Origin: Himantopus leucocephalus
Taxonomy: Eukaryota > Chordata > Aves > Charadriiformes > Recurvirostridae
Direction of reading: 5' to 3'
Assembly (NCBI GenBank): GCA_003993805.1
Contig: RSEF01000003.1
Coordinates: forward strand, 67,021,125 to 67,085,124
Length of the DNA stretch: 64,000 bases
Made by a program: the position numbers and the translations under genes. Below are positions 48,153 to 60,596 of the stretch, piece by piece (position 1 is the stretch's first letter; every line of letters starts with the position of its first letter). The notes under the pieces are model-generated. The model searched no databases. It was not told the DNA's origin and was given only the letters and a program-made list of their open reading frames with translations.

Positions 48153-50511
48153 CCACTGATATTTTGTATGCTTTTTAGCAATATACCTTCCTGAGTCACA
48201 AAAAAGATTCTGACATCACTTCCAGTGTAAAGCAATTGGAGGATATTCCTCTTTTCCTTTTGACTTTGGCTCTGATAGCACAACATTATTGTAATTGAGT
48301 GCTAATTAAAGAAAACTAGCCTGTGTGAAGATTGTCTTTGATCCATGCTAAGGAAAGTGAAGAAAGGGCTTCAGAGCTACAGCACAGGTCTCTCATCTAG
48401 AGTGAGCTCATAGTATAGAGACTAGGAACTTAAAGTAAATATTGTGTTGACTTGGGTGTTTTTCCACTGACTGGCTTCTGTCCAAGTTTTCACCCAGGAC
48501 TGTGATGTTCTCTCTAAAGTGGCTCTGAAACAGATCAATAATTCATAGGAATTTCTTCATTCAAGCTGCAGAAGTAAAAATGGAGAGCATCACAATGTTA
48601 TAGTGCTGATATAGTGGATGAATACCCCCACTATTTTAATAGTTGTTACTCTTGCATGAAAAGCAAGAGTCACATATTCTGCTCTATAGATACAACACAC
48701 AAACATCAGTCTTTGGAAACCTGGATATGTTGTGCTTATTGCTGGGGCCATGAAATTTTAGACATTGCAGAAAAATCACCTGGCAGTTTTCATTTTAAAA
48801 AGCATTAATAGCCAAGTTTTTTCCGACTTTCATCAGAAAAAAGAAACTGTTGTTCTTCCTTGCCATGCTCTAGCACAAAACATGTGCAATCAGCCGGTTT
48901 GGGTCACCAGTGATGAGGGAGATGTTCACAGGCTGCACCATGTGGCTCCTGTGGCCCAACAGAAATATTCTTGGAGAGCAGAAAAAGACTTTCTTTAGTT
49001 TACATGGTTTTAAGTCAACTTTTTCAGAGTCCTCTGCTTAATAGGAGTCTTTCAAATGACTGCGAGATATGCTGTGCTAGCAGATCCTCTGTCTACCTGA
49101 GGAGTGTTTTTCTGACTCTCTCAACTAAGCCGGCAGGCTCTCATGCAGGTGCTTCTGGCATTTCTGAACACGTTCTCTATTGCTGGAGTTTCCTAGTTCT
49201 TAAATATAATGGGAAAAAACAGAATACATTCATTTTAAATCATGACCACCAACCAGAATGGAATTGCATCAATATCCAGGAGCAAACTGGGTCCATTATG
49301 TCTGGAGAAGCTGCTAGATTTCCAGTAGATATTTGGGAGCATTATTTCAGAGAAAAATATTGTATAAAATGCATATAATGCTTATAATTAGCACTAATTT
49401 CTTTCCTATTGCCAAGGTGGTTATTCATTAAACGACCCTCCTCTTTCTAATTGATGTTTTGACAGTATACAATGGAAAACAATGAAGATTTTTCTCCCTG
49501 CTATTTTTAAATATCTGGGAAACAGATGCCAAAGGGATTTTTAAGTTAATTAAAGATTCAGTTGGGTTAAAAAAAAAATCCAGATGATACTGGGAGGCAA
49601 ATTATATTAATGGTAGAAGTAGTCCGTAGCGTTTCCCTCTGTGATGATTCTCAGAAAGATCTGCAAGATCCTTGTCCTAACAGGGCTGATGCTAATTAGA
49701 GTGGCACTGAAGAAGACAGTAAACTCTAACGCCAATACGTTTACTTTGGTAGATGAATGCAGCAGCTGCTTTTCCTTAAAGCACATGGGTTGGAGCTTCC
49801 AAATAATACCTAAAATAAGAGAATCTTATTGCAAGATGCATACCTAAGCATGCCTGAGTTTGAGACAAGTAACCTAATCACAGCTCTGGAGCTAAATGAC
49901 GAAAGCAAACAAGGGCTGCCTGCTGCCTCCATAGCGTCCGTGTCTCCTGTGGGTCTTCGCATAATAGCAGCCCCCGTGCCAAGCTTCACGGGAAGCTGAA
50001 GAGTGAGCCTCATCCATAGATGTCACAGGATCAGGTTACCTGCATTCATAAAAATAAGCGTGGGTACAATTAACTTCTCAGCTCTCCTTCGTTAAAAGCC
50101 AAACAATCCCACATTGCAGGTCGCTTTCCCTCCTTCCCACACTGGTTTTGTGTCATCCTAGCTTTCAGAAACTACACATTACTAGCGTTACAGACACCGA
50201 GATCGGCATCTTAAATTACAAAGCAGCTCACTGGATTTGGGGTTTCCTGTTTTACCCAGACATGTTGCTGGGTTCCTGCTGGCCCCCTATCCCAGATTTC
50301 AGTGCACAGTGCCTCTCATTTTATAAACTTCTCTTCTCGTTGTTTAGGGCTTTTTGTTTTCTTTTCTATTCTTTAAATCCTTGTCCAGAAGGGTGGTTAT
50401 GTACTTATTTCTCTTTTATTTCACCAAAACATAAAGAGTTAACACTTTGAGAGATAAATTGCAGATTATTTCATTATAGAGAATTTTTGTGGGATTCATC
50501 CGGAGTTAATT

Positions 50512-50541
50512 AAGTTTCCAAGGAAAAAGTTTCCAAGGAAA
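50512..50541 (+). repeat. Perfect 15-bp tandem duplication
   Basis: AAGTTTCCAAGGAAA occurs twice head to tail with no difference. The unit contains CCAAGG, so two identical short sites lie 15 bp apart. It is probably a recent duplication. Confidence 0.92.
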
Positions 50542-53500
50542 AGATCTCCCTCCTCCCTACCCACCCATTTTAATTGTCACACTCCCTTACACCATTCTTT
50601 TTTCATTTATTATTTTTCTTCTTGTATAAGGTACAAATTAAGGCTGAGAGCTGCAAGAGCAGGCTCGTAAGCCCGATTAACTTTAAGCATGTCCTTTGCA
50701 TGCAATTTATGTCAGTAAAATTAAGCGTTTGCACCTCTATTACAGGGAGGAAGCTATAAATTATAGCCTGCCGATGAAGTGATTCATGTAGAAATAGAAA
50801 AGCAAGGGAATAAATGAACGATAAAAAACTGACCTTTTTTTGCAGCAGCGTGTAACGGACTTGGCTCCACACATATATTCTGACTTTAGTCAGGAGCACA
50901 TAATATAACTGGGAGCCTTAAAAAAGCAGGAAGTTTTGAAGAAAAAATTATCGAACTGGAAGTAGCTTTAGAAATGAAAAAAAAACCCAAACCAAACCCC
51001 AAACAAAGTCGATCCCAAAACCTAAAATGAGACAAGCACCAGGCCACCCTCCAAAATGTCCCAAACTCTGAAAAGTCAAGATCTTTGTTGTACAACATAT
51101 TTTTAAGTCTCATGTGATGACAGTTTCCAGACCCCTGGCATGTTCCTTAACAAAAATGAGTTCCTTTCAGACTTGAAAGCATATCACAAAACTGTATAAA
51201 GTTCTTTTGCATTTAATATTGCATTAGCTGGGACAAGGGTATTTGTACCAGCGACTCCGTAACAGAGTGTTCCCAGCTTGTTGGAAGCGTTTGACTGACC
51301 AATAGTGACAAGTGGTCTGAAAAGAGAAAATATCCAAAACAAGAAACACTTGCTAAACAATTCCTTAAAGCCAGATTTTCATCAGCTTGAGAGGAACTGC
51401 ACCAATTTGCCCACAGCAAGAAGCTTGCTCGCTTTCATCAGAAAGCTGTGGAGACTCTCACCATGAGAAAAGATACTTCTTCTCAGACTACAGAAGATAC
51501 TGACTCCCACCTTGCATACTGTATAACATAAAGCAATACGAAACGTAATCAAGAATTTAGAGGAAAAACAGACACCCTCCACACATTCCCCAATCAGCAT
51601 ATTCCCAGCCTAGATACCTTACAATTATAGGCAAAAAAAAGCCACCCTAAGCCTTGAATATTAACTATAATGATTGAAATGTTATTTTAAAAAAAATAAA
51701 TCCCAAACCTTGGAGCGTTAACATTTTCTGAGTTTGCTGGTGGTGTGCACAACGTTTGACACACTTGCAGACCTCCGGCCACCCTTCTGTCTGAGAGCCA
51801 GCCCAGGTAGGAATGTGACAGCCTGACAGCCCCGGCACTTAAGCAATGTTTCTTGCTCTACAGATTACTCCTGCTACAGCACTTGAACTCTTAAGTCTCT
51901 CAAACTCCTGAAGCACAAAGTAAGAGATAATGAGCCTCACTTTATCTGTTCAGTATTTGTAGCTCTTTCATGCATCAAACATGGTCCTGTGCTACTTGTT
52001 GTTCATATTTTTCATGTAGGAATGTCTTGTTCTTCTGTCTTAGCAGCTTTCTGTATCAACCACTGCAGTCCAGATATAGGAAAAAATGTGAAGGATTTTA
52101 ACCATTCAACTTAATATAACACTCAAAGAACACAATGCAGCATCTTTCATTACATGATCAAAATATACAGCTAAACTGTAACAAAGTAGTCATATAAATT
52201 GAACCACTGATGCTGATACATTATTATTATATTTTAGCTGTAGAGCTAATTAATACGGCTTGATCAGATGGTTAGACAGCTATCGTTCCCAGTCTTTTGA
52301 TCATCAGTGAAGTGGTCACTAATCAGGGGCTGCCACAGATAGCCACAATGCTTGTAGAGCTTTAAGAGAGCTCATTGCACAGATAGATCCTTTATTATGT
52401 CTCTGCAATAACACTAAAAACCCTTTTACGGAAGCTTTTGTGTCAGGACCACCATGTAGATGTATAAGGCAAAGAGTAACAGCCCCCATAGCTGTTACAA
52501 ATGAAATCATTTCACTTTCTGTTGGAGGTTCATTTGCTTCATTCAATGGCCTATTGGTTTCCTTAATTCAATCCCAGATTTCATGTCAGTATGGGCTAGG
52601 AAAAAAAATTGTCTTAGTACCTCTGTATCACTTTCCTCTTTTAGTGCAGCCTAATTAGATCTCTCCTGCTGTTTTCTTCTAAAAACAAAGTAGTTTCCAA
52701 GCTCAAAATTATCATTCTATGGTATTCTTACCTCGTATTTAAACTGCTGGCAATTGCTTATGTTTTATGGATGATTTTGAACTCCTGAGAAACACAAGTG
52801 GTGCCAAGGAGATGAAAAAGTGAAACAGGAAACAATGCAAATAGCTCAGTGATCTGGACTGTCAACTCTATCTTGCTAGCAGGCAAAGTAAGTGACTAAA
52901 GGTTTATTATGGGAACCTCTGAGTAATTCTTTTAACCATAAAGTGCACTAATAGAATGATTACTATAAGCAATATTATATCATACTCCAATGTATCTCTG
53001 GACTGCTGGCAGCTTTTTGATAAGAAAAGGCATCAGAAGAGGGCTATCATGCCTAAAGCCACTTTAACACCCTAGATGAGGCAATGCTATGGCACGTATA
53101 CCAAAGGTCCACATACTTTCTTCTTGTACACTTGCTCCCAGCTGTCATGATGTGAAGAAATTTAACTGTATTAAGCAAATCAGACAATGAGGGTAAAGCA
53201 CCTCAGAAAAAGGAAAAAATATTTTAAATACCAAAAGAAAATGTATGCCTAAAATTCTCTATGGGGGAATCAGAAACTGGACCCTTCTGCCCATGGGGAA
53301 TGAAGGGGAAAAGAGGGTAGGGGGCAGGGAAAGAAGGGCTACAGGATGAGCTCAGTCAGAGATACTGTCAGAAATCAGGGATGGCTTTGCTTCTGTGGTG
53401 TCTGTACAGCAATTACTGGCCTGTGTGCTAAATTTGGCAGCCTGTATCCTAATGTCGCACAAAGGTCAACAAAAATGAAAAGACTTTTGGACAATCTTAA

Positions 53501-54273
53501 CATTTTCGTAGTGCACTTTTTGTATGATGACCTCAACTCACACTTGTGCTCTGTAAACATCCTATGGGCATAAAATTATTCAGAATATTCACTGTGCGTT
53601 TGTGGCATAGTTGCTAAACTATGCATTGCAGATCTTAGAGCAAATCTAGTCTCTCATTGCATGCAAACTTAATCAACAGAATTTACAATTACTCTTGTGT
53701 TAGCAGAGTGAAGGACTGATTTTCTGTGAGCTGGAAGATGGCTTCTCTAATCCTTATTGCCTTGAAAGGCTGTATTGTTATTTTCATCACTTGACCCATT
53801 ACTCTTTTCATCATTTAATTCAATTATAAGCTCTCTTGCTGATGCCGCTTGCTTGGATATTTTCCCATCCTTTTTTGTATGAACTCCTGTTCACCTACTG
53901 CTTTTTCAATTTTCTAAACTGCCTTGCCATTAACATCACTGCTGGAAGTTTGAAGCTGACACACAAATCCATTTAAAGTAAGGTCTGGGTCTATTTTTTG
54001 ATCTGATACACATTTAACCAAAAAAAGCTTGACAAAATTGTACCATTTCCTCTCCTTTAAGCAAGTGCAAGAAGAATGAATACTCATCTGTTCTCCCATC
54101 ATGTGTAAGAGGTGACCTGGGCTACATTTACATAGAGTAGATGGGCTTTTGGAGGTATACTGTAAAATAGTCACAGCTCTCCATAGCAGGAGAATGCTTT
54201 TCTCCTTCTTGCAGGAAAATCAGAATAATTTTTGCAGAGTAAAACCAGCTCAGCAACTTTCCACTGACATGTC

Positions 54274-54446
54274 ACAGAGAATGNACTGTGGATGCCCCAT
54301 CCCTGGAGGTGTTCAAGGCCAGGCTGGATGGGGCTTTGAGCAACCTGATCCTAGTAGAAGGTGTCCCTGGCCATGGCAGGGGGGTTGGAACTAGATGATC
54401 TTTAAGGCCCCTTCCAACCTAAACCATTCTATGATTCTATGATTTT
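54274..54446 (+). mobile_element. CR1 LINE 3' tail only
   Basis: About 170 bases match the CR1 3' region: CCCATCCCTGGAGGTGTTCA, GGCCAGGCTGGATGGGGCTT, GGAACTAGATGATCTTTAAG, then CCATTCTATGATTCTATGAT at the end. It carries no coding part. The wording places it with the copies at 27215 and 36333. A single N at 54284 sits about 10 bases inside the 5' break, where related copies read CAGAGAAGCTGTGG-like sequence. Confidence 0.95.
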
Positions 54447-57400
54447 CATTTCATTTTTAAGCCTGTTCAATTTATTATGTCCCCAGGCTGCCCAAAACAG
54501 AAGAGAGAAATCTATCCCCAAAGCTTTAACTGGAACCATGAGAACTTCAATAAAGCTGATAATTGTCAATGCAGCAGAAAGCCTTGCTTCTTGGAGAGCT
54601 CTGGGTCCACGTGCCGGCAGAACCAGGGCAAATGAGGTAGTATATTCGGATTTTGTTTGTCTGTCCCCACGCTACCATGCTGACAACATGCATGATCTGT
54701 GTGCTCTGTGGTGCTCCCTACCACATTTTCGAGAAGGGAAAAAGATTGTAAATGGAAGTGTTTTGTCCATCACAGAATCAACTTCCTAATTTCCAAACTA
54801 AGCAGGTCTAAAGTCTGATCTGTGTTTATTTCAGTGTGTTGCTGGAGGGGAACTGTATGCTGTGGTTCTAATATGTATATCTAAGAAATTTCCATTGCAG
54901 AGCTGGCAGGCATGCATGGATACATAAAAATAATTTTCTGTAGTTAGAACTGTTAGATACGGTCCATCTGCACCACTGCTATTTGTACTGGTAGAAAGTT
55001 TCTTCCCTTAAAACTTCGGTTTAAGTCGAATGTTTTCATTATTAGATGTGATCGCCTGCACTGTACTTCTGTATCATTCCTCTTTCAGGCTCTGGTTTTC
55101 TGTTTACCTGCTGAGAACAGCAGCTTCTATACCATTAGGGTTATATAGAGCAGAAACCTTTTGCAACCGAGCAGATGACTGTGATCAAGGCCAATCTGTT
55201 AATACTGGATGTCAGAGAATATTAAATGAGGGTGTTTGTAAATCAAGTAAGTGAATACCACTTCTTTTGTAGACGCTCCACTTCCACTGAAATGTCTTCA
55301 TTGGCTGCATATCCCTCTTGTGAGTTGCTTCAATAAAAAAGTAGCAGGTATTTTCTCTGTAACATACAATTACTGTTCAACTCCAAGTGTAGCATCAGAC
55401 CCTAAAAGTGTTCATTATACAATACTCAGTCTGTTTCCAGCACAGTCGCCTTACTATCATTACCTTATTTAATATATCGTATTGTATTGCCAAGATGTCA
55501 TTTTCGCTTAAAATCACATTCATCACTACAGAATGCATTGAGATCATTATTTAATTAACAAACTAGTTAATAATTACTTTTTTCTACCTATATTTCTACG
55601 ATTATTTTTACTGCTGCTGCATGCATGCACAGGCCTCATAATGCTAGAAGCTACATAGCCATGTAACAAAAAATCTATAGTCAAGCACCAATAATCTGGT
55701 GAAAGGAGTTTAGTCTCGATTAATGGTAAGATACGATAATGGAAAAGTGCAGGTTGCAGAAGGAATAAAAGGAAAGCCAGTAAATTTCACACCATAATCC
55801 ATAACCTCAGCCTGCCAAATGCTCTGCAGAGTGCTAATGCACAAAGCCCAGGACAAAAACACCACTGATACTTCTTTCCCTGCTCTGTTGTGATGGACAG
55901 TTATTTTGTTGGTTATGTGGCCTGGATGGCTCTGATGTCATCACGCATCTACATTCAGTATTTCTTACATCATTCAGGCTGAGTGACTGCTAGGAAAGAC
56001 ATCAGTCATTGGAGGTTTTTCAGCAGTGGGTTTCTATCCATCCTATTTTCCATGTATGCACCAGTTCAGCCGGATTTCCAGAGGTCCTCACCCCTAGCAG
56101 ATCTCTTTTACAGATGAAAATCCCAGCTTAGTGATACAGGGAACACAAACAAAAAAAATCTTAATTCCCTTGGATTAGAAAGGAAACATATTTACATCCA
56201 GTCGCTCTACTCAAGGCCATCCCTTCTCTGTGTTTTACCTCTCTGACCGTATGGATTGCATAGCTTGTACCACTGTCCTCCTGCACATTTTCCCTAGCCC
56301 AAGGAGCAGGTTCTGGCAAAGGGGTGTGTGTCTGTGTCCATGTCATGAGCTGACCTCCTTCTAAACAGGCGAGCAAGGAGTGATGGTTGTGCACGGACTC
56401 TGCTCTCCACCTGCTGATTCCTAAGGCTTGCAAGCAGACTTTTAATGCTTCCAATGTTTGATTCAGGTATTTTAAGATGGGGCTGATATTTCAGTTTAGC
56501 GTAACAGCCAGCCTTCCATTTTGTATGACTGACTGAAAAGCTGCCAGCCTGAGTAACTGATTGCAACCAACCTCTCTCTTTCTCATCTGAGTGGAAAAGA
56601 AGTATGTTTAGAAAAATCCAGTGACAGTCTTCTGTATAAGTTCAGATGTCATAACAGGATGAAAAAGAACGTGTATTCCGTTTCACAGGGCTCCCTAAGG
56701 AGCTTTTTACACATAAAAAATGAATGAATGAAAAACAAACTGTTTTTAGTCATAAAAACATAGTTGTGTAAAATACTACTCACACTGTAGAGATCATTTG
56801 ACCAACATTATATCACCATCTCTATAATCTTCCTACGTCCCCAGGGCAACATTTGACTCCAGTTCCATTCATCGTGGTCTCTCTCTGTATTAAGCTACTG
56901 AAAAATGGATCACCCCACCCCATGCCATTTGTCTTCCAAATCTCCTCCACTGCCACAGGTGTGCTGTGTCAAATAAACAGCAGGGCAGAGAGGGGAAGAA
57001 AGGGGGAGCACCCTCCTTGGCTGTGTTTAGACTCCAGCCTCTTGTTAACATTATGAAAGGAAATTCTTTGGTTTCAGTGCTGAGCGCCTTGAAAACCAAT
57101 TGCCTCATCTAAGTTGCAGAACAGGAGCTGGCCTGGCAGTGGCTTGTTGTAGTGCAGGGGAGAGAACAGGATCTCCTTTTCACACAGACTATCTCAAAAG
57201 GTGAAAAGAAAGCAAGGCTTACTGGATTAGATCATAGGTCTGCCTTGCCCAGGATTTTGCCTCTGGTGGGGGTTGGTAGAAGGTGTATAGGGAAAGTGTA
57301 AGAGCAAAACAAGTAAGCAGCGGTACATCCCCACAACGTTCTCCTAGGTTCCAGTGATTTGTTGCTCTCAAAGCAGAAGTGGCATTTTTGCATTTAATAA

Positions 57401-57669
57401 TCCTTGACAGAATTTTCCTCAGTGATTTTGTCCAATCATTTTTGAACCTACGTGTTCTTTTATGTTCCTTGCCACATCCTGCAGCAAAGAAATCCACGGC
57501 TCGACTATGTGTAATGTGAAACAATATTTCCTTTTGTTTGTTTTGCAAGGTCTGCCTTCACTTGATACCTTCTAGTTCCTGCACTGGAAGAGCCTCCCAA
57601 CAGTCATCCCCACCTCCATGTCCTTCATGACCTCTGTCACAAGGCCATCACTCACCCCTTTCCTAGGTA
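54447..57669. other. Unannotated DNA, about 3.2 kb
   Basis: No gene is recognised. Frames at 54439-54789, 55030-55472 and 56161-56566 are short and domainless. About 55490-55620 is AT-rich with TTAATTAA-type words. Confidence 0.55.
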
Positions 57670-58830
57670 TACGAGTGCTCCCAGCCTATCTGGGTCTTTC
57701 ATTGAAGCCACTCTGCATCGCTGATCATCTGTGCCTGTTGGAGTCCTGCTGTACCTCTTCTGAGATGAAAATGCCACAATACAGAAAAAGGCCTCAGTAG
57801 AACACTACTGAGTACTGAGATGATGATTTCATATATCTATTTATTACAACACAAAGATGTTATTCCTGAGTGGTAACAGTAACTCAGAGCTTACCCTAAT
57901 AGATGTAGGGGTTGGGGGGGGATGATGGGAGGGGGTGGAGTTTGCATTTATCTGTGTTGAATTCCACCTGCCAGTTACTATGACAAGGTCTTCCTGCAGT
58001 TTCACATCATTTTTAGCACCAATTTTAAGCAAATCATCTGCTGCATCCTGTGCAAAGAAGGATTCTAGTGTAGAAATATTTCCAAGGGGAAACATAATTT
58101 TGCACGTGTCTTCTTAAAGAGAATATAATTTTGCTCTTTCTGACTAAATCATCTCTTGTCCTACAGATTCTCTGGCAAGCTGCCTTTCCCTTACATGTTT
58201 GAAAAACAATTTATTATGCATGTTCATGTCTTTTGCAAGTAGTTTCTCAAACTTTCCCTTTTTAGAGGTGGGGGGAGGTATTCCTTCTTTTAACCTTCCA
58301 GAGCTTATGATCTTTGCTATTTTCCTGAATTGAACACAACCTTAGCACGTTGAGGGACGCCGCCTTTAATCGGTTGTGCTCTTACTAGCTTTATTCTGGT
58401 CTTTTCATGGTATTTTTAAAGATGTTGTACATATTTGCTCTGTACCTCTGATATATACCTTTAAAGTATCTGCATGCCATATGTAAAGACTTTACTCTTT
58501 AAAAGTTTAAAGTCTCCTTTTTCATGTAATCTTGCACATTTTTAAACACATTTTTACACGATTTCCCTTTTTGAAATTACATACAATGGTATAGATATTC
58601 AGTAGTTTTATTGGTCCTGTTAGGGTGTTGTATCTGAGCCTATTTTGATACCTGTTATAGAGTGCCTGTTCCACAGCAGCATTTATGAATCAAGTCCAGC
58701 ATTGCTCAGGGCAAAGAGCTGATCATTCCACCTTAGGTTCCCTGAGTTCTTGGTCCAGGAGGAAGTCATTAAGAATGACTAAACACTTAACTTTGACATC
58801 ATGTCCCAGCACAGCATTAGCCAATGCTCC
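57670..58830 (-). mobile_element. Very old CR1-like LINE relic, antisense
   Basis: Read in antisense, several blocks line up in the right order with CR1-like elements known from turtles and other amniotes. At 57690-57800, GTCTTTCATTGAAGCC, CTGATCATCTGTG and CTTCTGAGATG correspond to sequence near the ORF2 C-terminus. At 57866-58050, CCTGAGTGGTAACAG, TTTGCATTTATCTGTGTTGA, CCACCTGCCAGTTA and AAATCATCTGCTGCATC correspond to the RT. At 58225-58330, TTTCTCAAACTTTCCC and CCAGAGCTTATGATC, and at 58550-58760, GATTTCCCTTTTTGAAATTA, GAATCAAGTCCAGCATTGCT and AGGAAGTCATTAAGAATG, correspond to the region toward the endonuclease. The spacing between 58050 and 58220 is far shorter than in full elements, so a large internal deletion is likely. 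A G-rich insertion (57908-57938) interrupts it. No frame survives. It is much older than the other CR1 copies here. Confidence 0.7.
57908..57938 (+). other. G-rich tract, G-quadruplex motif
   Basis: G-runs of 4, 8, 3 and 5 separated by TT, ATGAT and A meet the canonical four-tract pattern. It lies inside the old LINE relic, where related elements have no such tract, so it arose later. Confidence 0.75.
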
Positions 58831-60381
58831 CAGGAGTGTTTGCAGTCTCCTTCCACGGCCATGTTTCCCTTTCTTGTGTTCTCATCTCCACCAGCTTGTC
58901 AAAGGTGCTGCCGCATTCCAGTGGATCACTGGGTTGTATAGGTGTTGTATAGGTGACAGAGGAAGGACAGGCCCACTAAGCATTGCCAAAAATAACACAA
59001 ATTACAAGAGGACAGAAAAATTTCTAAGCTGCTTAGAAAAGTCAATGACATTTCAAGGCTTGAATCAGACAGACTTTGATGAAATTAGAAATACAGAGCT
59101 AGTATTGGAACTAACACTAAAGAAGTTCCAATGCATAAGAGGGTCTTGCCTGCTGTAAGTCCCTATCTGTAGGCAGCTTTGAATACATCACCCAAGGGAC
59201 TGTTTCCATGTCTTTTCACTGTATTACACTGCAAAGAGACGCAAGCAGAAGACTGTTCATTAAGATTAGCTTATTACTGTAGTGGGTCACACAGGGTCTG
59301 ATATTCTATAATAAAACTGTAATAATTCATGCAGAAGCCTGGCTAGCTTTCAACAGCTAGTGAAGGTAAGGATGGTGGCACGGAATGAAAGAGTATTTAA
59401 AGAAATGGTACAACAAAAAGAGGGATAAACATAAATAAGTCTCTTGTCTTTCTAATCTTGAAACATTCACGCCCTTGTTCAGAATGGAAAAGATGCCCAA
59501 GACAAGTGGGGTATTGTACTGAAAAATATTGGCTGCCTGGTGGCTTTGGAAAAAAATATGCCATGTTCACAAATACCTCCCCTGACCTGTTTATTAAAAA
59601 GGACAATAAATGACTGAGCAGTGAATATTCAGGGCCTGGGAGATTTTATCAGGCATAATGTTTCTGAAAAAAATTGTATGATACAGTTGGCTGTGGGAAG
59701 AACTACAAGTTCAGATCTTTCTCAGGTCAACTGATTCTGTTCCCTTTCTAATTCCATGTACAGTTGCTATTTAACATTTTGCCAATCTTCTGGGAAAGTC
59801 TGTCAAACAAAGGTTTTGAACGTGACTTGCACAGATTGCTGACTGCCTTTCACAGCCTGGACATTTTATGAAGTCCTTCACGGATGACCGTGTTTTGTTT
59901 TATTTTTTAATGTGTTCCATAAAGGAAGAATCCTGAACTAAGCCACTGTGATTGCACTTAATCAACTTGCAAACAACACACAGAAAAGAATTCATTATAT
60001 TACTATAGCGAATTCCTGCTATTTAAGGATAGTGTCATTATGAACAGAGCTTATTGAAAGCAAAATGCCTGAATTTATTTATAGATCTTATGTACAAGTG
60101 AAAAGAGCAAAGGAGTTTGAAAACAGCCAATATGCTTACTGTGATGTTGGCTTTCCTGGAATTCAGCTGCAGTAGGGACAAGTAACCAAGTGTGAGACTG
60201 TGCTCAGCATTTACCTGTACCTGCTGCTGTTGTAGTGTGCAGGAAATCCCTCATTTACCTCACAGGAAACAGAATTATGCTAACACTAATCTCTTCTGAA
60301 AATATATACTTCTGAAAAAATACAGAAGACTGCAGCTAATATGATTCTAGCCTTTCAGCAGCACTTGGAAGCAGCATTTTC
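58831..60381. other. Unannotated DNA
   Basis: No gene is recognised. The 157-codon plus-strand frame at 58685-59158 begins inside the antisense LINE relic and shows no domain, so it is not called. The old LINE may continue somewhat past 58830 but cannot be followed by eye. Confidence 0.55.
58933..58954 (+). repeat. Perfect 11-bp tandem duplication
   Basis: GTTGTATAGGT occurs twice head to tail without difference. Confidence 0.92.
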
Positions 60382-60422
60382 CCATTTTGTTCAATATATT
60401 CATTGATGACCTAGACGAGGGG
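60382..60422 (+). mobile_element. CR1 LINE fragment, sense, cut by the gap
   Basis: The codons read LFNIFIDDLDEG, the conserved RT segment just upstream of the FADD catalytic motif in CR1 ORF2. The match stops at the first N. Confidence 0.88.
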
Positions 60423-60522
60423 NNNNNNNNNNNNNNNNNNNNNNNNNNNNNNNNNNNNNNNNNNNNNNNNNNNNNNNNNNNNNNNNNNNNNNNNNNNNNN
60501 NNNNNNNNNNNNNNNNNNNNNN
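60423..60522. other. Assembly gap (exactly 100 N)
   Basis: A placeholder run of 100 N between two CR1 pieces of opposite orientation. The missing length is unknown and probably includes the rest of one or two CR1 copies. Confidence 0.98.
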
Positions 60523-60563
60523 TTCTCCAGGCTAAACAGCCCCAGTTCCCTCAGTCGTTCCTC
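60523..60563 (-). mobile_element. CR1 LINE fragment, antisense, cut by the gap
   Basis: On the minus strand the codons read [13 protein letters not shown], the conserved C-terminal ORF2 segment also seen at 36333-37000 and, in variant form, at 47180-47950. Orientation is opposite to the piece left of the gap. Confidence 0.88.
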
Positions 60564-60596
60564 CTTTCTTCCTTTCTTCCTTTCTTCCTTTTTTTT
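60564..60596 (+). repeat. (CTTTCTTC)n pyrimidine repeat
   Basis: About three copies of CTTTCTTC end in a T run and directly abut the CR1 piece. The join may mark the 5' break of that insertion. Confidence 0.88.

Larger units (their letters stand above)
47951..54273. other. Unannotated DNA, about 6.3 kb
   Basis: No gene is recognised. Open frames such as 48971-49378 and 50148-50450 lack domains. About 50040-50900 contains CpGs, octamer-like TTTGCATGCAATTT (about 50695) and homeobox-like words, and is discussed as a possible regulatory block. About 52090-52260 is AT-rich. Confidence 0.55.

Noticed and set aside
58685..59158. Plus-strand open frame of 157 codons
   Set aside because: It begins inside the antisense LINE relic, shows no domain, and has no splice support.
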